This document shows, piece by piece, positions 1 through 7,711 of a stretch of 19,918 nucleotides of DNA. The translations under genes and the position numbers were made by a program. Source of the DNA: Oehlia diaphana (lineage: Eukaryota; Glomeromycota; Glomeromycetes; Glomerales; Glomeraceae). The stretch lies in the NCBI GenBank assembly GCA_003833135.1, contig QZLH01000847.1:36655-56572 (forward strand). The letters are read 5' to 3'. Every line of letters begins with the position of its first letter. The stretch's first letter is position 1. The notes under the pieces are model-generated. The model searched no databases, had not been told where the DNA came from, and saw only the letters and a program-made list of their open reading frames with translations.

Positions 1-480
1 AGTCAAGTGATCATCAATCAGATGATTTTTTGGTATTACAAAACAATTTTGAGTAACAAAAAAATTGTGAAAATCAATTCAATACCTCTTTAATGCAGAG
101 TAAACAAATCAGCCCATATGTTCAATTTTTTTTGAATATATTTTATTATATAAATTACATATTAAATAAATTACTACATATAAAATTGTTTGTAATAATT
201 GTGATGATCAGTGAAATTAAATATATTTGAATAAAATAATTCTAAACTACCGCTTGCTAACTATTGTTGTCGATTGTTACTGTTTATTATCTTTTTTCTT
301 TAACCTTACCGAAGGTGAAAAGACTCTGAGATATTTTCATCAATCAGTAAAAGGGAAAACCACTACTGATCTTTCCAACATGTTATTCAACCTAGATAGG
401 TGATAATTCTACAATAATCAAAGCAGCATCCCAAATTTTTCATCTCTCTTTCTTCAGAACCAGAGCTACAGAGTTCAATG
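1..480. other. AT-rich intergenic DNA, nothing recognised
   Basis: No open frame of useful length, no RNA gene and no clear repeat structure were seen. The base composition is uniformly A+T-rich. The right end runs into the dispersed repeat that begins with a CCACCACC hairpin. Confidence 0.5.
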
Positions 481-645
481 CCACCACCATCCTTCTAAGA
501 AGGTGGTGGTGACCATCCTTCCCCAGGTCACGTTGCAGCATTCTGGTGCTGACTCCTCTAGCACGTTGCCTCTTCTTGGACATTCTACTCTACTCCGCAT
601 TATTGCCTTCTTGTGTTCATTCTTTTATTCGCTTATTCAAGTGCG
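481..645. repeat. Diverged dispersed repeat, copy A
   Basis: This stretch is visibly richer in G+C than its surroundings and resembles 2148-2306. Both contain a 'cattctTcC..aGTCACGT.GCA.CATT' type block followed by a Cys/Leu-rich open frame ending near a 'TTCATTC' stretch. In translation both share ILPQVT.QH and a later GHS. The copy opens with an imperfect hairpin in which CCACCACC and CCTTCT pair with AGAAGG and TGGTGG (about 481-510). An 85-residue open frame (503-760) runs through it, but I regard this as incidental to the repeat. The identity of the parent element is unknown. Confidence 0.45.
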
Positions 646-671
646 TTCAGAAAAAGATAATAAATTAATTA

Positions 672-742
672 ATCCCTTTGATGGTTTTGAGGTTAAATTT
701 ATCCCAATTTATATTTATATAAAATTTAATCATCAAAGGGAT
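672..742. repeat. AT-rich hairpin with 12-bp perfect arms
   Basis: ATCCCTTTGATG at 672-683 is the reverse complement of CATCAAAGGGAT at 731-742. Further inward, TTAAATTT (about 693-700) can pair with AAATTTAA (722-729), so most of the 71-bp stretch can fold back. It looks like a small foldback element or the remains of a terminal inverted-repeat element. No flanking target duplication was recognised. Confidence 0.5.
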
Positions 743-2147
743 ACATTTTTTTTCTTTTAGAAGCATTTTTTTAAATTATGTAGAAATTTTCTATTAATTA
801 TATTATTAAGTGTCTTTTGAATGTAATTTTAATACGAAAGAATTTTTTAGGTGATATTTTGGAAAACCCAATTTATAAATTTTTTTATAAAAGCTTAGTA
901 ATATTCGTAAATTAGAAATTTTCTTATATAAGTTTTAAATATTAACATTTATGAATAACACTATAAGAAACGCCATATTGAAGATAATGAACTAATGTAT
1001 GAAAAGCCATATTTAAAATTATTAACGATGAATGATTATTCGTTCATCTATCAAACAAAGGCGTATGATAAATAATTCTTTAAAAAAATAATAAGATTAT
1101 CAAAAAAAAATAAATAAATAAAATAAAATAAACAAATAAATTATAGAAAAAATTCACAATAATAAACAATAATAAAAATTTTCTTATTCTTATTATCTCA
1201 GCAAAAAGGCGAAAAAATTTTTTCTTATGATTGATTTAGAGGGCTTAGTCATAATCTTTAACAATGATTTTCTTACCGTGCTTTTTAGATTAAAGTCAAA
1301 AATCTATAATCAGGATCAAATTATTGACCCATTATTTAGATGAATGTAAAACGATTAAAATTATGCGTTTTTTAGCAATGATGCTCATTTTATATCGTAT
1401 ATTATTGTTGTGGCTTGAAACATCTACAATGAATGATCGTCCATTCATATCTTACGAATTTGCTGATGGTTAAATGATGCTAACCATATCTGATGTAACC
1501 TGAAGTTCTAGATTATACCCAAGCCCCTTTGCTTTGTGTCTTAAACTATACTTAGTGAATATCTAAATAATTTAACGGAAATTAACGGAATCAGAATCCC
1601 GGATCCTGCGAACATATGACACGGCAGTACATATGTGGTACCAACAGATATGTGATGTTCATCCATACTATGGTAAATTTGACTGGTCCTGAAATAATAT
1701 GAATTACGCCAGAAAAAAAATCTGCCTAAAAAAATAGTTTTTATTAACGTTGCTATATGAATTATATTTATTTAAATATTTATAAAAAATTTTGCTGCGT
1801 TCTAAATTAAAAAAAAATGGTTTAGTTTATTAGACAACCTTTTAAACGATTGGTTGAAAATAAATTTTATTAATTTTACATTTTAAATTTTAAATCTAAA
1901 ATTAATATCTATGTAAAATCCAATGAGACTTAAACTAATTTATCGAATAAACTTATAAACTTATAATATTATTATTATGTGATGTACTTTAAATTCACAA
2001 AATTTACCTCCGTATTCTCTTGCCATCCTTTCACAAGGGGGCCATATAAATTTTACTAAATTCGTATTTCGAACCTAATTTTCAATAATTGAACTTATTT
2101 TCACGTTCAGTTTGCTTATGTGTTTTATTCTCTTGACCGAAATTCCA
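743..2147. other. AT-rich intergenic DNA with minor palindromes
   Basis: No supported gene. Two small palindromic stretches based on ATGAATGAT and its complement occur near 1026-1048 and 1429-1449. TTAACGGAA is repeated twice near 1570-1591. One 36-residue open frame (1363-1473) is listed separately as doubtful. Confidence 0.4.
1363..1473 (+). pseudogene. Doubtful short ORF with signal-peptide-like start
   Basis: This 36-codon frame begins MRFLAMMLILYRILLLWLET, which looks like a secretion signal, and continues with a polar segment ending YEFADG before a TAA. One base further on, a second frame could continue with NDANHI before another stop, as though a longer secreted protein had been frameshifted. 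There is no intron or homologue in the window to support it. It may be chance, since hydrophobic frames are common in T-rich DNA. No function is proposed. Confidence 0.15.
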
Positions 2148-2306
2148 CAATGTGTTACCTTCTTGGTGAACATTCTTCCACAAGTCACGTCGCAACATTT
2201 TCTCGTTCACTACTCTTGCATGTCGCCACTCTGTGGGCACTCATCTCCAAATTATTTTACCTTCTTGAGCCCATTATTCCATTCACTAGAAATTCATAGT
2301 AAATAA
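2148..2306. repeat. Diverged dispersed repeat, copy B
   Basis: This is the second member of the pair with 481-645, in the same orientation, and was recognised by similarity at both the base and translated level (ILPQVT.QH, then GHS, then a Phe/Leu/Ser-rich end). It lacks the CCACCACC hairpin of copy A. The 64-residue open frame here (2112-2306) is treated as part of the repeat and not as a gene. Confidence 0.45.
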
Positions 2307-2427
2307 CAAATCTGACTTGTTCATAGATTTTCAGTATAAAACAACGGAAATGATTTTCTTTTGCGCGGGTACGGTAGATAACAAAACGCGTGATTAAGGA
2401 AAAAATTAAATAAATCCGATTGTATTA

Positions 2428-2665
2428 GGCCAAAGAAAAAAAATTGCTAAATTTGACCCGGCCGCCCAGAAAAAAAATTTAAAAAATTTGCCGATTCCTA
2501 GATGATGATTGGTTGATTTAATAAATTTTTTGCCTGTGGATTATTTTTTTATGATTATGATTGGTCAAAACTAAAATCACATGACTAAATAAAATAAATT
2601 TTATTTTTGTAATATTTACATGACCTGCCCGGTCATGAGAAACGAATAATTTTATTTACTTGGCC
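2428..2665. mobile_element. MITE-like element, possibly PIF/Harbinger (Tourist) type
   Basis: A 238-bp non-coding stretch starts GGCCAA and ends TTGGCC. The arms stay imperfectly complementary for about 45 bp, including an A-rich block and then a GACCCGG/CCGGGCAGG-type block. Just inside the right arm sits a sharp palindrome, CATGACC..GGTCATG (about 2620-2638). TTA flanks both ends (2425-2427 and 2666-2668), as expected for the 3-bp TWA duplication of PIF/Harbinger elements. That family preference and the GG start are general knowledge; the assignment here is inference. There is no transposase, so it would be non-autonomous. Confidence 0.5.
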
Positions 2666-2668
2666 TTA

Positions 2669-3609
2669 TAATGTACGAATATAAAAAAATTAATTCATTA
2701 TGGAATCCTACTCATATTACTCATGAATCATTTTGATATACTGTATTACCTGAGTTACATAAGAAAAAAATGTACGTACTTTAGCAAATAAAACTATGAT
2801 TAAACATGGTTCAATGACATCATAGTTATCATCGGTAAGTTATCCAAGTTATCCATAATACTACACTACTTAAATTATTTTTTTATGAATTTTATAAATA
2901 CATGATTAAATTATCTTTAAAAGGACAATTGATGAAAAATCATGAAATTTTCAAATTCATTGAATTTTCGATGAACAATATTTATTATTATTTTTATTAA
3001 GTTTATTTCAATATTTTTTTCTTGATTATGTATCTATGTAGAGTAATTATCTTTATTCCCATTACATCGTATTCTTATCAAAATCTTCATAGCTTGGCGA
3101 TTTTTTTAGACTATAATATCGTTACTCATTTTCTCTAATGACTCATCGTCTTGGCTTATCACATGACTCTTTTTTTTAAATATGAATTTATAAAAAAGTT
3201 ATCCCCTGAACCTTCAAAAACTCTAGCAAGAAGTCCGCTCTCTAGAAAAAAGAGATCAGAGAAATTAATGCTAAATTCGTCTGTCAAGTATCCACCTGAA
3301 ATTAGAGGATGAAAATTAGATACATTTACATTACTAATTTTATGTATTACAAAATAACACTTAAATTTACAATGCCAATAAAAGAAATATTACCATTAGT
3401 TTCAACAGCTATCAGAACGGTCACGAGTCTTTACAGTTTCCAACGTTCATTTCGTTGATTTATACAATTTTCCTGACCATTTGTCAATTCAATAATTATT
3501 GATTAGTGTTATTAGACCAAGTATCAGTTGTTTCAGTTGTTTCAGTTAGTGCTTACTTGCTGAACGTATTTTTGAATACCATGTAAAAGTATCATGATCT
3601 TTTCAAATA
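2669..3609. other. AT-rich intergenic DNA
   Basis: No gene seen. A small direct repeat, AAGTTATCCA, occurs twice near 2836-2854. The unit GTTGTTTCA is repeated in tandem near 3527-3544. Neither suggests a function. Confidence 0.4.
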
Positions 3610-4990
3610 TCAATTAAAAAATCCTTCAGGCATAAATAGTGGAACCACCTTTTCAAATTGCTTTTGTCTGACGTAATGCAGATCGGGATCAGTTGCCAAT
3701 TTATTGTTTTGCAGATTCATTTCTCATATTTGATTCATCATCTGATAAGAGCCGAGAAACTTCAAATGCAGAAGTCCCAACATTTTCTATTTCTACCCGT
3801 GATTCTTAAATAAAAGTGATTAATAATAATTAAATAATTAATTTTTATACCAGCTAAATTTTGATATTGTCGTCATCATCAGCTATTCTGATCATCTGGC
3901 GAATGTTCAATATGGCGAATAAGTTATCCAACATGAATTACTTCTTTAAAGCCACGCAAATATTCAATAGTTTCATGAGGTAGAGAAGTACCATCAATAC
4001 CAATTACGTAACGTAACCTAAATATACAGATTGTGTAATTTTTATTAAATTTATTTTATTCAATATAAAAAAAAATTCCTACCTCCGGCTGATGTTCGAT
4101 CGCTTGGCGTATTAATTCAAGCACGTGAATCTCGATACACTGAATTTTATAAAATTCATAAAGTTAAAATCATCTGTTACTTGACGTGATATACCAAAAA
4201 TAATGTTCAAGAACCTCGGTTCCTGTGTCCATAAAAAATAAAGGATAATCAGGATAGTATTCTCGATGTTCCATAATGAGCATCTGCCATACTAATAAAA
4301 ATTTAAAACAATAAAATATATATAAAACTGCGTTTCATATTATACCATTTGCATAACTATTCTAATCCTTGTAATTTTTTAATTAAATTAATTATTACAA
4401 TAAATAATTTCTTTAAAAATAACTTACTATACTTAGAACAAATAAGTAAATAAAAAGTCCGATTATATATTTTCTGTTTGAATGATTTGTAATAAAATTG
4501 TCTGAATGAAACATCAGATAAGAGGCCCCCATGATTTAATGATGTATGATTATCTTGATGTGCTAATAAAAGATTACTGATATAAGTTAACTTAAAAATA
4601 AACTAATGATGCACGTAAACGCTTTATCATTAGTCATTTCACAATCTTTTCAGTCAAATTAATTTGAGTCTGACGATCTCTGTAATAGACAATGTACTGA
4701 CTACTAATATTTCTAATTTGCTGGATCTTCTCCCCTCTAAAACGCCATAAGTCTTTTGAGCTGCTGTGTGGCTTTCATCTCATGCAAACCATATTTTTCT
4801 CGGGTTATGATTCTGATTAAATGATATTTTCCTATAAATTGAAATTGAGGGTGGTTACTTCTTTCGTTCTAGATCGTTTAAATAAGTTGTCTTTAAACAG
4901 CTCTCGAAGAAAAAATCTTAAGAGTATTCCCTGACCTTAAAAATTTGGAAAAATCATCAATGAGCGTTTTATTATGTCCAGTCAATATAA
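3610..4990 (-). pseudogene. Decayed spliced coding sequence, product unknown (possibly transposase-derived)
   Basis: Reading the minus strand gives a chain of protein-like open segments in changing frames. In order these are: 4984-4895 (starts LTGHNKTLIDDFSKFL), 4868-4740 (ends KATQQLKRLMAF), 4774-4637 (RGEKIQQIRN, DRQTQINLTEKI), 4612-4428 (LLLAHQDNHTSLNHGG), 4291-4173 (HREYYPDYPLFFMDTGTEVL, EHYF), about 4120-4083 (LELIRQAIEHQPE), 4017-3927 (VIGIDGTSLPHETIEYLRGF), 3796-3704 and 3699-3613 (ends VVPLFMPEGFFN). GT-AG introns at 4427-4292 and 4082-4018 fit; the first joins its exons in frame. Single-base shifts and stops break the rest. The GTE..EH.FG..R pattern loosely recalls transposase C-termini, but I assign no family. 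Confidence 0.55.
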
Positions 4991-5189
4991 ATAGGTTAAT
5001 AAGGATATAAATTTAATAATAATGTGGAAAATTATTTATGACATATTAGTATTTAATTACAGCGTAATTATTTTACAGTAATGCATAAGACATTTGAGAA
5101 TAATTACTTCGCACTGCAACAACTCCAAAAACTTAAACATATTTATAAAAATGAGATTTTGTACTACTGTCAGGATTTTTAGAAAGAGA

Positions 5190-5335
5190 ATCATTAATTC
5201 TGGCAATTTCGGCCGTAGCGCAGACCGTTGGTCGTTTAATATAATTTTTGTAATCACATCATATAAATGTCATGTGATTTGTAATCTCATTTATAATTCT
5301 GGCCAAAACTTATAATTCCGGCCAAAATTATGAGC
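5190..5335. repeat. Dispersed repeat with GGCCAAAATTAT ends and internal hairpin
   Basis: The stretch contains three related blocks: ATTCTGGCAATTTCGGCC near 5197, ATAATTCTGGCCAAAAC near 5291 and ATAATTCCGGCCAAAATTAT near 5311. Between them is a stem of AATCACAT (5252-5259) pairing with ATGTGATT (5272-5279). A diverged relative lies at 17384-17438. Short open frames on both strands through this area (5057-5521) have no coding character. It is probably a non-autonomous element or part of one. Confidence 0.45.
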
Positions 5336-5484
5336 ATTTTTTTGTTTGAAGTTACAACGAGTTTTCTTTTTTATGTATTTGTACTCTTCTATGTTTATAA
5401 ATAAATAAATATATGTATAAATAAATAAATAAAGATAATTAATAAAGTTATTAACATTAAAAATACAATACGTCAAAATGATCA
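5336..5484. repeat. AT-rich low-complexity stretch with AAAT microsatellite
   Basis: Between about 5396 and 5435 the sequence is an imperfect (AAAT)n run interrupted by ATATGTAT. It sits directly left of the orphan UGT 3' flank, where the rest of that array unit would be expected. Confidence 0.5.
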
Positions 5485-5815
5485 TGTGAATTGAATTTAC
5501 TACGTCCTGATTGGACCACAATAAATATCATTAATTTACAATTGATAATTCTTACTTTTTAAAAATAAAATAATATAAAAAATAAAAATATACCAAAAAA
5601 AAAAAAATTATTTTATAAAGTTAAAAATTTTGTTTTATCATAAAATGTACATTAAATACAAGTATAATTGTATTAAAATTTGACAATAGTATCAAAAACG
5701 ATCCCATCTCTGACTCTAAGTTATATCTGAAAAATCAATTTTAACGTAATATTAAATCAAATTGATTTTTTTAAGGTTGACCGGTTAATGAGCACCGGGT
5801 TAAATTTCAGCCGTA
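5485..5815 (+). repeat. Orphan UGT 3' flank (relic of a lost array copy)
   Basis: This stretch matches the DNA just downstream of genes 1 and 2. Shared points, in order, are GTGAATTGA.TTTACT, then CCACAATAA (5517-5525), then CAATTTACAATT, and near the right end CGTAATATTAAAT (also downstream of gene 2) and GGTTGACCGGTTAAT (GGTTGATCGGTTAAT downstream of gene 1). No UGT coding sequence precedes it. The simplest reading is that an earlier array member existed here and its body was deleted. AATAAA at 5520-5525 corresponds to the candidate poly(A) signal of the intact genes. Confidence 0.6.
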
Positions 5816-6699
5816 ACGAAGGCTGAGTTATCGGAGTTATCGGAAAAAATAGATCAGCGTCGCATGCAAAATAACGCCATTGCTGAATAATTAAAAATGT
5901 AGAGGATATATTTGGTAAAACTGGTTTGAAAATGATTTTTTTTTTGCAAAATTTTATTAAATTATTAATAATAATAATTAATACATTATTATTTAAACAA
6001 TCAAAACCCTTCTATATTATTGTAAGAGATAAATATCATTGATTAAAAGAAGTTTAGTTAAATTTTGTGCCGCGAGATCGTCAAAATTGAAATTCAATAT
6101 TAATTTAATCGATTCCAAATCTTTACCTATATCAATAAGTGTTATTTATATTAAATGGAATGAAAAAATTATATTACGTGTGTTTACAAAAAACACTCCA
6201 TGTGTAATATTGATCGAGTTACGCATGTTTAATATATTCGGTAAATACATATCAAAGTTTGGAACATTCCTTGTATAAATTTGACAAACTCGACCCCTTA
6301 TATCCGATCCGAACTCAGATTAAGATAACAGATAATTTTCTGGTTGCGTCATCCGTCGGATAATCCGTTATCCGTTATTATACAATGGTATATAGTAAGA
6401 AACAATTTTATTTTTATTTTTACTTTTTATTTTATAATATTTTTGTTATATAGACATCGTTATTTTCACAGTGAATAATATTCACAGTTTCAAAATGCGA
6501 AGTCACGTGATTTAAATGCCACTATGATTGACTTCTGATATACGGATATCCGTAATCGTCCACACAGTAAGTCCAATATTATGGATGACGAATAAATTTG
6601 TGTTTTCAATCCGCGGCGGATTGTCTACGGCTATCCGGATCGCAAATAACAGAGCAACAGAGCAATTATCTTATGATAAATAATCATTTCCGAAATACA
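5816..6699. other. Intergenic spacer with TATCCG-rich patch
   Basis: No gene supported. GAGTTATCG is repeated in tandem near 5825-5843. From about 6298 to 6645 the motif TATCCG/CGGATA recurs in both orientations (for example CGGATAATCCG near 6358 and GGATATCCG near 6543), like an eroded repeat. A block near 6010-6095 (AAGAGATAAA, then a GAGATCGTCAAAATTG stretch) matches 15010-15048, so part of the spacer belongs to the tandem unit. Confidence 0.4.
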
Positions 6700-7711
6700 A
6701 ATTCCGAAATCAGGACTTTCACCAATTTTGTCCGACACAAGGTTCGTTTTTCTTGCACATTCTTTTAACTGTACAGTTCTTGGCACTCCCCGACCCATCT
6801 TTTTGCAGTTAACCAAATTAGTAATCTTATTCGATGTTTGGTTGATACTTATTAGGGTATAAATATTTCATATTTGGGCAAGTATCATAATAAAGAAATT
6901 ATGCAAACACATTGATACTTGACTGATTAATCGTAATTTTATTTTTTAAACAAGGTATGCGACTTATTAATACACAAAATAAATTTTAATGATATTTTGT
7001 AACTTGTGATCATATTCTAAAAATAACCACGGAAAAAAAGGATATTGTTTACATTTGCTGTATCTGATTCTTATAAGATTTCTATTTTTTACAATCAAAG
7101 ATCTTCATGCGAAAGACAGTAGCGTGTCCGATTATAAGAACCTTTATTTAAAATTAAATTACGTTTCGTGTTTTCTCGCTAAATTATAAAGCGAGAAGAA
7201 AAAAAAAATTAAAGCCCTTGATTTCAAAAGTTTGTAAAATAAAAATAAGTTGTGATTATTTTCTTTTTTTAAAATGATTTATGATGAAAAAATGATATTG
7301 ATTATCAAATGGAGATTTTTGAATAATTTAATTAATTAGTTTAAAAATTTATAGGGAACAAGTCCCAATTTTATTATACTTTTTTCAATTCGTCAATTCG
7401 ACAAATCGGTAAATTTCAATAATTATCATCATTATGTTGATAAATATGAAACATTTTTATTTATCTCTAAATACATCTTTGTTATAAATAGAATAACATA
7501 CACGCTATGATTACTGTTTATATAAAATTTATTTGTTTAATGAATATCCCTAAAACGATCAACTTGTATGTATTTAAAATAAAAAAAAAAAATATTTATA
7601 ATGATCAAAAATTGTAATCATTGCAATTAATCTGTTCTCACAATTAAAAAAAAAAAAAAAACTTTTCGCACTCAAATAAAACACAAATCAAATAACAATC
7701 AATCAGATAAA
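6700..7711 (+). repeat. 5' flank of UGT gene 1 (tandem-unit promoter region)
   Basis: The region is related to 10925-12398 and 15000-15830, with indels. Shared blocks include TTTGTCCGACAC.AGGTTCG near 6727 (gene 2 flank), a roughly 44-nt block from 6801 to 6844 nearly identical to the third flank, AAAATAACCACGG near 7019, ATTATAAGAACCT near 7133 and the block 7311-7366 around GGGAACAAGTCCC. It should contain the promoter. Preservation in all three flanks may reflect duplication only, selection, or both. Confidence 0.7.
7519..7527 (+). promoter_or_regulatory. Candidate TATA box, UGT gene 1
   Basis: TATATAAAA lies 193 bases upstream of the start codon. The surrounding phrase (an ATGATTACT, then TTTATATAAA) is also found ahead of gene 2 at a similar distance. 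In such T/A-rich DNA a TATA-like word is weak evidence, so conservation of position is the main argument. Confidence 0.3.

Noticed and set aside
503..760. 85-codon + strand open frame
   Set aside because: It runs through a dispersed repeat and the 672-742 hairpin, ends in poly-Phe, and its only relative in the window is the other repeat copy.
2112..2306. 64-codon + strand open frame
   Set aside because: It is part of the second copy of the same diverged repeat; no domain or intron support.
5057..5521. Overlapping open frames on both strands
   Set aside because: They lie in a non-coding repeat and a microsatellite, are Asn/Ile/Lys/Tyr-rich, and have no homologous counterpart in the window.
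6039..6278. 79-codon + strand open frame
   Set aside because: It sits in the tandem-unit spacer. The equivalent near 15010-15100 is not open, so there is no sign of coding constraint.
6631..6816. 61-codon minus-strand open frame
   Set aside because: It lies antisense in the gene 1 5' flank; the corresponding stretch of the gene 2 flank has a stop in that frame.
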